64,000 nt of DNA, taken from positions 70,897 to 134,896 of the forward strand of contig JASJGJ010000094.1 in the NCBI GenBank assembly GCA_033791605.1, read 5' to 3'. Each line of letters begins with the position of its first letter. The first letter of the stretch is position 1. The notes beneath the pieces are model-generated. The model did no database searches and was not told where the DNA came from. It saw only the letters and a program-made list of their open reading frames with translations. The translations under genes were made by a program, and so were the position numbers. This DNA is from Porticoccus sp033791605 (GTDB lineage Bacteria > Pseudomonadota > Gammaproteobacteria > Pseudomonadales > Porticoccaceae). Shown one piece after another: positions 37,039 through 45,775 of the stretch.

Positions 37039-37287
37039 ATGATTACACTTTCACAGTTAACTGAACTGCTAGGCTGGGCATCAGTAATCAATATTGCTTA
37101 TCTCCTTCTGGCGACAATAGTTATTGCGTTTATGAAAGGAACAATATCTTCTATTCATAGCAAGATGTTTAGGGTGGATGGTAAAGAACTTGACTCTAAG
37201 TATTTTGATTTCCTGAGTATTTACAAAATTGTGACATTGGTTTTTATTGTGGCGCCATATATTTCTTTAAAGATTATGGGCCAGTAA
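37039..37287 (+). CDS. Small two-helix membrane protein, DUF6868-like
   Basis: An 82-residue protein starting MITLSQLTELLGWASVINIAYLLL, with membrane helices at about 12-32 and 58-80 and a hydrophilic loop containing HSKMFRVDGKELDS. The pattern MTLSQLTEFLGW...INI...FYKI matches, from memory, a small family of unknown function (DUF6868). The ATG at 37039 has AAGGAG seven bases upstream; an ATG at 36985 lacks an RBS and would add 18 polar residues. The stop is followed at once by an attC-like sequence, as in integron cassettes. Confidence 0.8.
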   Translation: MITLSQLTELLGWASVINIAYLLLATIVIAFMKGTISSIHSKMFRVDGKELDSKYFDFLSIYKIVTLVFIVAPYISLKIMGQ

Positions 37288-37289
37288 AT

Positions 37290-37377
37290 GTTTAACAAGG
37301 TGGGCAATGAACGCCTGCGGCTGGACAGCAAAAAGCGTGGCTTTTTCACAATGCTACCTATTCACTAGGCGTTAGGC
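37290..37377 (+). other. attC-like (59-base-element-like) sequence
   Basis: Starts three bases after a stop codon with GTTTAAC (fits RYYYAAC) and ends at 37371-37377 with GTTAGGC (fits GTTRRRY) in an AGGCGTTAGGC context. The 88-base element has an internal hairpin (AAAAAGC-GTG-GCTTTTT, 37330-37346) and further pairing between AACGCCT (37310) and AGGCGTT (37367). The left and right inner arms pair imperfectly and asymmetrically, so this may be degenerate or a chance match. No integrase gene is in the window. Confidence 0.4.
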
Positions 37378-37440
37378 CATGCATGCAGTGTGGGTGTTCT
37401 CTGTCAGCTTATAAAACTCTATGCCAAGAGACGGCAAATC

Positions 37441-38400
37441 ATGACGAATTTACTCTTTTTATTACTCGGTGTGGGCTTACTTACCATTGGTGGCGAAGCG
37501 TTGATTCGAGGCTCGTTAGCTGCCTCCCAGCGTCTCGGTGTATCGCCATTACTAAGTGGTCTCGTTATCGTAGGCTTCGGCACATCAGCGCCAGAATTGG
37601 TGGTTTCTGTAAATGCTGCATTAAATCAACAACCGGATATTGCAGTTGGCAACGTAGTGGGTAGCAATATTAGCAATGTTTTACTAATCCTAGGGATATG
37701 TGCGCTGATCGCGCCACTGACAATCAAGCCTTTGGCATTACGCCGGGATGCTGTCATTGTAGTAGTGGCTAGTATACTATTTTTGGTTTTAGTTGGCGGA
37801 AGCGCACTGGGACGCACGGATGGCGTAATCTTCTTGACGGCCTTAGTAGCTTATTTGGTATGGGCTTATTGGAGTGAACGCATCCACGCACCCGCGACGA
37901 CACTTAACAAAGCCGAAGCTGAAGAACTTACCGCTTTACCAAAGTCTATAGGATGGACTGTAGCGGCAGTAATCATTGGTCTACTACTGTTAATTTCAGG
38001 GTCACAGGTGCTGCTTATTGGAGCTGTAGGGATTGCTGAGAGCTTAGGAGTTTCTGAGGCTGTCATCGGATTGACATTGGTAGCTGTTGGTACATCCCTT
38101 CCAGAGCTTTCAATTTCTGTAATTGCTGCGCTACGACGGCACGCAGATGTAGCCGTTGGAAACATACTTGGTAGCAATATATTTAATTTGTTGGGGATAT
38201 TAGGAGTATCCGCTTTACTTCAACCACTTCCCGTTCACGCAAGAATTCTGCAATTCGACCAATGGGTCTTGCTTGTAGCGTCTCTATTACTATTTTTGTT
38301 TTTGTATACAGGGCGTCGTCTAAGTCGGGGAGAAGGTGGAATACTCTTAGCTACCTACGGTGTTTATGTAGGCTTAAGTTTTACCGCATTCGGTAGTTAA
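37441..38400 (+). CDS. Calcium/sodium antiporter, CaCA family (YrbG-like)
   Basis: A membrane exchanger with ten predicted helices in two inverted repeats. The alpha-repeats are GFGTSAPELVVSVNAAL...GNVVGSNISNVLLILG and AVGTSLPELSISVIAAL...GNILGSNIFNLLGILG, the ion-binding cores of Na+/Ca2+ exchangers. I take the ATG at 37441 (MTNLLFLLLGVG); a GTG 17 codons upstream is open but runs back to the attC-like element. The complete length is about 319 residues. Confidence 0.92.
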   Translation: MTNLLFLLLGVGLLTIGGEALIRGSLAASQRLGVSPLLSGLVIVGFGTSAPELVVSVNAALNQQPDIAVGNVVGSNISNVLLILGICALIAPLTIKPLALRRDAVIVVVASILFLVLVGGSALGRTDGVIFLTALVAYLVWAYWSERIHAPATTLNKAEAEELTALPKSIGWTVAAVIIGLLLLISGSQVLLIGAVGIAESLGVSEAVIGLTLVAVGTSLPELSISVIAALRRHADVAVGNILGSNIFNLLGILGVSALLQPLPVHARILQFDQWVLLVASLLLFLFLYTGRRLSRGEGGILLATYGVYVGLSFTAFGS

Positions 38401-38537
38401 CGGTGAGATTAGGCATTAATTAATCCTAAATTATCAAAATTTGAAACAATGCCACAAATATAATGCTTAACAAACATATCAAATTGACTCCAAAAATCTG
38501 ATAAATTTATTACATTTAAATTTCAGGACTAAAGAAT

Positions 38538-39113
38538 ATGCCCAAGGCAAGTGAAATTAAGAAAAATGCAGCGATCGACTATAACGGAAAAACCTATATA
38601 GTTCGCGACATTGAGCGTTCTGTTCCCCAAGGCCGAGCAGGTGGCAGCCTGTACCGACTGCGCATGTATGATGTTGTCACCAACAGCAAAATTGACGAGA
38701 CCTTTAAGGACTCGGATATACTGAATCTTGCCGACCTCATCCGCAGGCCTGTTATGTTTTCCTACATTGATGGCGATGAATATGTCTTTATGGATACTGA
38801 AAACTACACGCCGTACAACCTGAATAAAGATTCAATCGCCGATGAAATCCTTTTCATTGATGAGTCAACAGCGGGTGTTCAGGTCATCATCGTCAACGAC
38901 GTACCAGTAGCACTTGATCTGCCCACTAGCGTGGAGCTTGACGTGATGGAAACGGATCCATCCATCAAGGGAGGCTCGGCAACGTCAAGAACCAAACCAG
39001 CACTGTTATCGACCGGCGTAACCATTCAAGTTCCTGAGCACATTTCTACTGGTGATAAAATCAGGGTGAATGTGGAAGAACGAAAATTTATGGGTCGAGC
39101 AGACACAAAATAA
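38538..39113 (+). CDS. efpL: Elongation factor P-like protein EfpL (YeiP)
   Basis: A 191-residue EF-P paralogue with three beta-barrel domains. The extended loop in domain I reads RSVPQGRAGGSLYRLRMYD, keeping the Arg at the tip that replaces the modified Lys of EF-P, and the C-terminus RVNVEERKFMGRAD is nearly identical to E. coli YeiP. EfpL relieves ribosome stalling at proline and other difficult motifs. It is a single gene with about 140 bases of AT-rich leader. Confidence 0.93.
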   Translation: MPKASEIKKNAAIDYNGKTYIVRDIERSVPQGRAGGSLYRLRMYDVVTNSKIDETFKDSDILNLADLIRRPVMFSYIDGDEYVFMDTENYTPYNLNKDSIADEILFIDESTAGVQVIIVNDVPVALDLPTSVELDVMETDPSIKGGSATSRTKPALLSTGVTIQVPEHISTGDKIRVNVEERKFMGRADTK

Positions 39114-39307
39114 TGGCGTAAGCTATCGGAAACAGGCATCTAATTCTACAACGTTGGCTCTGTTACCCTTTGCTCAATGAATAACCTAGCGATTGAGTTA
39201 GTGGAGTATTTCAATACAGCTGATACCATTAGGAAATACCTACAGAGTCAGTCGCAAAATCAAAGGGGCTGAAGGATTGTTACCCTTTGATTTCCCGAGG
39301 AAACATT

Positions 39308-39673
39308 ATGTTAGAAATGATAGATATAGGCATTGATTATTCCGTCGCCTTTCGCATCTCAGGAAAAGTTACTGAAAGTGATATGTCTTTAGTACTGAAT
39401 GACGCAAAGGAAAAGATTGAGCGTCATGGAGATATTGTTATTCTTGAGCAGATAGATTCATTTGATGGTATTGAGATAGCTGCGGTTATCGAAGAGTTTA
39501 AATATTTGTTCGACGTTGGCGTTTCGGATATCACTAGAGTTGCAGTATTAACTGACAACAAATGGTTGGAAACAATGGTTAACATTGAGGATACATTTTT
39601 CAGTACGATTAAAATGAAATGTTTTGCCATCAATGACAGAGACTCGGCCGTAACGTTTTTAAAAAGCCCATAA
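39308..39673 (+). CDS. SpoIIAA-like (STAS/SEC14-type) protein
   Basis: A 121-residue soluble protein with the SpoIIAA-like pattern: a GIDYSVAFRISGKVTESD N-terminal strand-turn and a FDGIEIAAVIEEFKYLFDVG helix, ending with IEDTFFSTIKMKCFAINDRDSAVTFL. Members have a STAS-like fold; function is unknown. The start is the ATG at 39308, with GAGGA seven bases upstream. Confidence 0.8.
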   Translation: MLEMIDIGIDYSVAFRISGKVTESDMSLVLNDAKEKIERHGDIVILEQIDSFDGIEIAAVIEEFKYLFDVGVSDITRVAVLTDNKWLETMVNIEDTFFSTIKMKCFAINDRDSAVTFLKSP

Positions 39674-39764
39674 CATAACAAGAGACATGGTTTTTTACTA
39701 TTTACGCGTTGAACCGTCAAATTCTAGGGCTGATGTGATGAAGATGCATCGACAGAATTTTCAT

Positions 39765-39791
39765 AATGAAAGGCATTCATAACCTTTCATT
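39765..39791. repeat. 9-bp inverted repeat upstream of rlmJ
   Basis: AATGAAAGG and CCTTTCATT form a perfect 9-bp stem around a 9-base loop, 92 bases after the SpoIIAA-like stop and 46 before rlmJ. No T-run follows, so an operator or mRNA structure is as likely as a terminator. Confidence 0.45.
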
Positions 39792-39836
39792 GACCCTTCT
39801 GACACTCCACACCCTGAACCCAAAAGAGACCGCCCC

Positions 39837-40673
39837 TTGCTAAGTTATAGACATTCCTTTCATGCCGGTAATTTTGCCGACATTATCAAGCACATTGTCT
39901 TGGTAGAAATACTTGAGCACCTAACCCAAAAGGAAGCACCCTTTGAGTATATCGACACACACTCAGGTGCAGGCCTTTATAATCTGAAATCTAATGATGC
40001 TCAAAAGCTGCAAGAACACGCTAACGGTATCGCCAAAATAGAGTCCAAAGACTTTCCAGAACTGGCACGTTATTTCGAGGTCATCAATACCTTCAATAAA
40101 TCCGGTGATTTGAACATTTACCCTGGCTCCCCTTCTATCGCCCAGTATTTCCTCCGGAAACAGGATCGAGCTTGGCTGTTTGAACTTCACCCCCAAGACT
40201 ATGAGTCACTGAGCCGCAATATACGTAGTAACAAAAAGATACGGGGAGCTTGTCAGGATGGATTAACAGGAATGACGACATTGCTGCCACCCACTAGTCG
40301 TAGAGGGCTTATCCTGATAGACCCCTCCTATGAAATTAAATCCGAATATGATCACGTCATTGATGCGGTAATACAGGCCTATAAAAAGTTTAGCACGGGT
40401 ATTTATGCCATTTGGTATCCTGTGGTTGATCGACAAAAAATTGATCACATGGAGAAAAAACTCATCCGAAGTGGTATTAAAAACATACAACGTTTTGAGC
40501 TGGGTCTTTCTGCTGACTCAGAGGAAAGAGGAATGAGTGCGTCTGGTTTGTTTGTTATCAACCCACCTTGGAAACTTTTAGAAAAAATGGACATATTACT
40601 TCCTAGGCTTGCGCAAAAACTTGGCAAAGAAGACGAACATTTTTACAAATGCGATATTATCTCGGGGGAGTAG
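39837..40673 (+). CDS. rlmJ: 23S rRNA (adenine(2030)-N(6))-methyltransferase
   Basis: Methylates A2030 of 23S rRNA. The N-terminus LSYRHSFHAGNFADIIKHIVL is diagnostic, the SAM site is YIDTHSGAGLYNL (near 39-51), and the catalytic NPPY-type motif is DPSYE (near 162). It starts with TTG, as shown by alignment of the conserved LSYRHSFHAGN segment, which begins immediately after. It converges with the acyl-CoA dehydrogenase gene. Confidence 0.94.
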   Translation: MLSYRHSFHAGNFADIIKHIVLVEILEHLTQKEAPFEYIDTHSGAGLYNLKSNDAQKLQEHANGIAKIESKDFPELARYFEVINTFNKSGDLNIYPGSPSIAQYFLRKQDRAWLFELHPQDYESLSRNIRSNKKIRGACQDGLTGMTTLLPPTSRRGLILIDPSYEIKSEYDHVIDAVIQAYKKFSTGIYAIWYPVVDRQKIDHMEKKLIRSGIKNIQRFELGLSADSEERGMSASGLFVINPPWKLLEKMDILLPRLAQKLGKEDEHFYKCDIISGE

Positions 40674-40769
40674 AGCTTAGATAAAATAAATAAAGGAAGT
40701 AAAAGGGGAAAGATTACTCCCCCCTCTTCTACGATTTATTATTTTTTCAATTAATGGCTATTCAGCCCC

Positions 40770-42545
40770 TTAAAAGTCATCAATACCCAAGCCCATTATT
40801 GCCTCCGAACCCGCTTTTACCGCCTCGAAGTAACCAGTATTCCGTGACATCACATGTTGAGCAAAGAATTTTGCCGTCATCACTTTATTGTCATTAAAAC
40901 GGACATTGCCCTCGCCCGCTGTATTTAAATGGGTGGCAGCCACTGCACTTTTTACCATCATCGCTCCAGCAACGGTGGTACCCATTAACATCAGCATGTT
41001 ATAGGCAGAAGAACTGAGCACGGTCCAATCTTCCGCTGCGCCCGTCAATATCGTATTTGCAGCTTCTTTACAGGCAATAAGTGAGGCTTCAAGAATGTCA
41101 GCGATGTCTAACAGACCAGTCGCTTTAGCCTCGACAACCACCTGGGTTAAATCTTCAAGCAGCTCCATCGCCGATTGGCCCTTATCTCGAGCCAATTTAC
41201 GACCCACTAGGTCAAGACCTTGAATGCCGTTGGTGCCTTCATAAATAGGTAGGATACGAGCATCTCTTAAATGCTGCGCGGCACCCGTTTCTTCTATAAA
41301 ACCCATGCCACCGTGCACTTGCACCCCCAGAGAGGTGACTTCCATACCAATTTCAGTACACCAGCCTTTGACCAGAGGCGTCAACAAATCAACACGGCGC
41401 TCGTGGTAAGCGGCCTGCTCTTTATCTTCTAGCTTGTGAACATAGTCTTCGTGGGCTAACGATAAATAGGCCAATGCCCTCCCGCCTTCAGTTAATGAAC
41501 GCATAAGCATCAGCATACGACGCACATCGGGATGATGAATAATGGTGGCTTGTTTATTGCCCGGCACACCACCCTGCACTCGGTCTTTGGCGAAGGCTAC
41601 CGCCTGCTGATAGGCCCTCTCACTGATAGAGACCCCTTGTAAACCAACGGCTAAGCGAGCTTCGTTCATCATGGCGAACATATAGACCAAGCCCTGATTT
41701 TCCTCGCCCACCAGATAACCAACAGCACCACCGTTATCGCCGAAGGATAACGAGCAGGTTGGACTGGCATGAATCCCCAGCTTGTGTTCCACACCGACAC
41801 AGCGAACATCATTACGCTCACCGGCACTACCGTCTTCATTAATCAGAAATTTGGGTACCACAAACAAAGAAATACCTTTAACACCTTCTGGTGCATCTGG
41901 GGTGCGAGCCAGTACCAGATGGATAATATTGTCGGTGTAATCGTGGTCACCCCAGGTAATAAAAATTTTCTGTCCACTGAGTAAGTAGTGGTCCTCTGTT
42001 GGCACGGCTTTTGTGCGAACTGCGGCGAGATCCGAACCGGCCTGAGGCTCGGTGAGGTTCATGGTTCCTGTCCACGAACCTGAAATCAGGTTATTTAAAT
42101 AGGTTTGCTTTTGTTCATCACTGCCATAGAGCGTCAGTGCGGTAACAACCCCTTTGGTCAGCATGGGACACAAACTGAACGCCATATTGGCAGATTGAGA
42201 CATTTCGTCGACAGCAACGGATAACAGAGCAGGCAACCCCTGTCCACCGAACGCAACATCGCCGGTTAACCCCGGCCATCCTGCCTGTACAATTTGCTGG
42301 TAAATACCATCCAGAGCGGGTGCAGTGATGACCTTGTCACCCTCAAGCCTTGATCCCTGAGAATCAGCCACTTGGTTAGTGGGTGCCAAGACTTCACCAT
42401 AAAAACGAGCCGCCTCTTCTAGAATAGCGTTCACCATATCCGGTGTTGCCTCTTCGTAACCCGGAAGTTTTGCAATACTCTCTATATCCAGCACATTATT
42501 GAGCAGGAACTTCATGTCATCGATAGGTGTGTTGTAGATAGTCAT
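40770..42545 (-). CDS. Acyl-CoA dehydrogenase with C-terminal extension
   Basis: A 591-residue FAD acyl-CoA dehydrogenase. Core motifs include MNLTEPQAGSDLAAVRT (near 158-174) and GQKIFITWGDHD, and the base-bearing region is RILPIYEGTNGIQGLDLVGRKL (near 415-436). An extra C-terminal helical domain places it in the long subfamily that includes 3-methylmercaptopropionyl-CoA dehydrogenase (DmdC) and several beta-oxidation enzymes. The exact acyl substrate cannot be told. It stands alone. Confidence 0.9.
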   Translation of the reverse strand: MTIYNTPIDDMKFLLNNVLDIESIAKLPGYEEATPDMVNAILEEAARFYGEVLAPTNQVADSQGSRLEGDKVITAPALDGIYQQIVQAGWPGLTGDVAFGGQGLPALLSVAVDEMSQSANMAFSLCPMLTKGVVTALTLYGSDEQKQTYLNNLISGSWTGTMNLTEPQAGSDLAAVRTKAVPTEDHYLLSGQKIFITWGDHDYTDNIIHLVLARTPDAPEGVKGISLFVVPKFLINEDGSAGERNDVRCVGVEHKLGIHASPTCSLSFGDNGGAVGYLVGEENQGLVYMFAMMNEARLAVGLQGVSISERAYQQAVAFAKDRVQGGVPGNKQATIIHHPDVRRMLMLMRSLTEGGRALAYLSLAHEDYVHKLEDKEQAAYHERRVDLLTPLVKGWCTEIGMEVTSLGVQVHGGMGFIEETGAAQHLRDARILPIYEGTNGIQGLDLVGRKLARDKGQSAMELLEDLTQVVVEAKATGLLDIADILEASLIACKEAANTILTGAAEDWTVLSSSAYNMLMLMGTTVAGAMMVKSAVAATHLNTAGEGNVRFNDNKVMTAKFFAQHVMSRNTGYFEAVKAGSEAIMGLGIDDF

Positions 42546-42712
42546 ACCCTAATTCCCATTAGCAATCAGTTGTTATCCTGATATAAAACCATATCAGACA
42601 AAGAAATGTCGTTGTTTCAGGACAAAACATTATGGAATTTGTGACTCAAAGGTACCCATATTACATAACGGAGATGGCGCAAAAAATATTCCATAATAGA
42701 TTAAGAGCACGC

Positions 42713-43408
42713 TTAACTGGTGCTGGATTCTAGCTCATTAATCAGTCGAGAGAAGAGCTGAGGGGCTTCCAAATGCCCGGTATCGTCCAAAGCGGGATAC
42801 TTCAGCCCTCTTTCTCGACAGATACGGGCTATCACTGGCTGACACCACTCAAAGAGCAAGGCTTGATATTCATCGTGGGGTAAATGGCAACGGTCATACA
42901 TATCCGCCTCACTTCGTTGGCGTTGCGCCTCGGCCAAAATAATGGCGCAAGCCGCTGAAACATTAAAAGACTCGGCCATACCCATCATAGGAATAATGAC
43001 AGTACCATCGAGCCGACTATAGGCACGGTCACTCACACCCCACTTTTCTGCACCCAATAACAATGCCGTTGGCCGAGTGTAGTCAACCTCACGATAATCT
43101 ACGGCACGTTCATCAAAATGTGCCGCCACAACCTGTAGACCTTGCTGCTGGAGATTTTCAATGGGAGTGACGATATTGTTATAGACTATTGTTTTAACCC
43201 ATTTATGAGCACCCAAAGAGGTGCCGGTGTGAGGCCGATATACCCCCTTTTCATAGACTGAATGAACCTGATGAATTCCTACCGCATCTGCCGTTCGGGT
43301 AATCGCCGACAAATTTTGCCCCTTATGAACCTGATCAGTAATCACGGTTAAATCGGTCTGGCGGCTCTTGAGGACTTTCAATATTTTTTTGTAACGTTCT
43401 GGCGTCAT
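42713..43408 (-). CDS. trmH: tRNA (guanosine(18)-2'-O)-methyltransferase
   Basis: SPOUT methyltransferase of 231 residues. The N-terminal MTPERYKKILKVLKSRQTDLTVI and the knot motifs NLSAITRTADAVG, LLLGAEKWGVSD and IPMMGMAESFNVSAACAIIL match TrmH. The C-terminal tail rich in charged residues is TrmH-specific and distinguishes it from other SPOUT family members. It modifies G18 in the D-loop. Confidence 0.94.
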   Translation of the reverse strand: MTPERYKKILKVLKSRQTDLTVITDQVHKGQNLSAITRTADAVGIHQVHSVYEKGVYRPHTGTSLGAHKWVKTIVYNNIVTPIENLQQQGLQVVAAHFDERAVDYREVDYTRPTALLLGAEKWGVSDRAYSRLDGTVIIPMMGMAESFNVSAACAIILAEAQRQRSEADMYDRCHLPHDEYQALLFEWCQPVIARICRERGLKYPALDDTGHLEAPQLFSRLINELESSTS

Positions 43409-43562
43409 TCCCGCATTATGTCAGAGAGCGTAAAAATCAAAAACTCCCAACTAATCGAAAATAGCCTCCACGAAACTATTAACAGAATAGTAAACCTTGA
43501 TCGCCTATCCATTTAGAGGCAAATTAACAAAAAAGTATAAACACTCAACAAGGATATCCATT

Positions 43563-44486
43563 TTGACCAACTACTTACACAATAAAGCACTGTGGAAACA
43601 AGTAGAGGCCGTCACTGACTCAGCCCTCGCCTGCGGTGCGCTCCAATCCATCCCCACCCACTGCGAAACAAGGGAAGTTCCTTTTAGTGAAAGTACGTGT
43701 AGTAACAACCTGATGTGTTTTCAAATAAGAGTAGTGGAAAACTTGGCAAGAAAATCAAAAGAAGTACCGCAGAGAGAAAAACAAACACCCAACCCAAAGG
43801 ATTTTGACCCGTTCCTGCCCTATGATCCTGCTCTCTATGTAGGTGAACTGACAGACCATTACCGATGCCTGTTAAATAAATTCAACGTGATGGATCACCA
43901 CATATTGATGGTAACCAAGCACTTTGTGCCGCAACAAACTGCCCTGAACACGGAAGACTTTCTGGCCACTCAAGTTTGCCTCCAAGCTCAGGATGGTTTG
44001 GTCTTCTATAATGGTGGCCCAATAGCCGGAGCTAGTGTGGAGCATAAACATCTACAAATGATCCCCCTCCCCCTATCATCGACAACCAACTTTCCCTTTG
44101 CGGGTTTGTTTTCTCAATTCACGCTAGGTGAGGGAATTTGTACTGAAATGCCCCTGTCTTTTAGGCACAGAATAATGCCGATTAAATGCCCTACATCAGC
44201 ACCCTATAAGCAGCTAAAAAAATTTGCCGAGGAAAATTGTCGAGGCTACTACCATTTGTTGGAAAGCTTGAATCTTACGATGGACTGCAACGGATATTTT
44301 CCTCCCCATAATATGCTGATGACCAGAGACTATCTCTGGGTGATTCCCCGCACTCAAGAGAGCCACCAAGGACTCACTATCAATGCTCTAGGTTTTGCCG
44401 GTATGCTTCTGGTTAAGAATGAAGTCCAGCTAAAACTGCTAGATGATATTGGGTGCCATGAGCTATTAAAGGCTGTCACCCTGTAA
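43563..44486 (+). CDS. Ap4A phosphorylase (ATP adenylyltransferase)
   Basis: A HIT-superfamily enzyme that splits diadenosine tetraphosphate with phosphate into ATP and ADP. The catalytic H-x-H-x-Q appears as GASVEHKHLQMIPLP (near residues 157-171), preceded by NKFNVMDHHILMVTKHFVPQ, and the C-terminal ATP adenylyltransferase domain ends near QLKLLDDIG. I chose the TTG at 43563, with AAGGA eight bases upstream; a TTG at 43497 is open but adds 22 unlikely residues. Most gammaproteobacteria use ApaH instead. Confidence 0.85.
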   Translation: MTNYLHNKALWKQVEAVTDSALACGALQSIPTHCETREVPFSESTCSNNLMCFQIRVVENLARKSKEVPQREKQTPNPKDFDPFLPYDPALYVGELTDHYRCLLNKFNVMDHHILMVTKHFVPQQTALNTEDFLATQVCLQAQDGLVFYNGGPIAGASVEHKHLQMIPLPLSSTTNFPFAGLFSQFTLGEGICTEMPLSFRHRIMPIKCPTSAPYKQLKKFAEENCRGYYHLLESLNLTMDCNGYFPPHNMLMTRDYLWVIPRTQESHQGLTINALGFAGMLLVKNEVQLKLLDDIGCHELLKAVTL

Positions 44487-44794
44487 TAAGGGCTATAGCA
44501 ATCCTTATCCGCCCCATCTACATTTTTTGTATAAATCCCTTGAACTAAAAAAAATCATCCCTATCTAAAATCTGAGCATTTAGTTCTTGGTATGTTTATA
44601 TGAGAACGTTTCCTATAGCTATAACAAGAGTGTATGAACAATGTTTTTTTCAGTGAACTTTTCGGTGTACTATGCACATCCACTGAGCTATACGCGCGCT
44701 CTGACAAGGATAGACACGTCTCTCATACCAAAGACTAATATTGATACTGATGCCCTGTATTTATAACTAAAAATTTTCACAACCGGAGGACACC
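44487..44794. other. Promoter region of the ABC/Gldg operon
   Basis: About 308 bases without a gene. A short stem TAAGG / CCTTA just past the Ap4A phosphorylase stop, then a T-run near 44524, could be a weak terminator. TTGATA (44741) and TATAAC (44762) are 15 bases apart, a little short, about 27 bases before the next start. The strong RBS CCGGAGGA precedes the ABC gene. Confidence 0.4.
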
Positions 44795-45775
44795 ATGCTG
44801 GAAGTCAGGCAGTTGACAAGGTTGTATGGCGACTTTAAAGCCGTTGACAATGTCAGCTTCAAAATAAAAAAAGGTGAGATTGTTGGTTTACTGGGCCATA
44901 ACGGCGCTGGTAAAACGACGATTATGAAAATGCTCAGTGGTTTTATTGAAGCGAACCATGGCTCTATCTTTATTGACGACATCAACCTTCAGCAAGATCC
45001 TAAAAAAGCACAGAGGTATCTCGGTTATTTGCCAGAAAACCTGCCCATTTATCCTGAAATGATTGTGGCCGATTACCTCGATTATATTAGTGAAATGAAA
45101 GGTATTACGGGTGATGAAAAAATATCAGAGATAAGACGTGTTATTCAGGCAACGGATATCGTGCCTAAGCTGCTATCCCCCATATCGACCCTGTCTCGCG
45201 GTTATAAACAACGTGTTGGTGTCGCACAAGCCATTTTGGGAAGGCCCAAACTATTGATCCTAGATGAGCCAACAAATGGCCTAGACCCTACACAAACACA
45301 ACTTATTAGGGCTTTGATCCGAAACCTTGCAAACGATGCGACAGTCATTCTATCTACCCACATCATGCAGGAAGTGGATGCACTCTGTGACCGAGCACTG
45401 ATTATTCGCAATGGAAAACTGGCTGTCGATGCACAACTAGAAAAACTTAGAGAAAGCAACCATTTGCTGTTGTCGACCTCATTACCAACAGACAAGCTCA
45501 CTACATTATTACAACCACTCAGCGCTGTCGTTAAGGTAGAAGAAATATCAGCAGATCAATCTGACGTTAAGCCCTCGGTTTATCGTTACCGGCTAAGCGT
45601 AAAAGAGAGAAGTGATCATTTTGCTCTCTGCGGAGAAATTGCCAATTTCATTGTTGCTTCTGGTGCTACGTTGTACGCCATTAGCCAGGAGCATCGTGAT
45701 CTGGAAACACTGTTTAGGGAAGTCAATGAAAATCCTGTGAAAGCAATTGATGAGGAGGATCAAGATGCAGCCTAA
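44795..45775 (+). CDS. ABC transporter ATP-binding protein, GldA-like
   Basis: A 326-residue ATPase of the ABC-2 exporter type. Walker A is GHNGAGKTT (near 34-42), the signature is LSRGYKQRV (near 133-141), and Walker B LLILDEPTNGLDP follows. A C-terminal extension of about 100 residues resembles GldA and other ABC-2 ATPases. Its stop lies 11 bases inside the next gene, the permease/Gldg fusion, so the two are coupled. The transported substrate is unknown. Confidence 0.92.
   Translation: MLEVRQLTRLYGDFKAVDNVSFKIKKGEIVGLLGHNGAGKTTIMKMLSGFIEANHGSIFIDDINLQQDPKKAQRYLGYLPENLPIYPEMIVADYLDYISEMKGITGDEKISEIRRVIQATDIVPKLLSPISTLSRGYKQRVGVAQAILGRPKLLILDEPTNGLDPTQTQLIRALIRNLANDATVILSTHIMQEVDALCDRALIIRNGKLAVDAQLEKLRESNHLLLSTSLPTDKLTTLLQPLSAVVKVEEISADQSDVKPSVYRYRLSVKERSDHFALCGEIANFIVASGATLYAISQEHRDLETLFREVNENPVKAIDEEDQDAA

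Noticed and set aside
40674..40769. Bidirectional terminator between rlmJ and the acyl-CoA dehydrogenase gene
   Set aside because: A GGGG/CCCC stem and AT-rich arms exist, but pairing is too weak and ambiguous to call.
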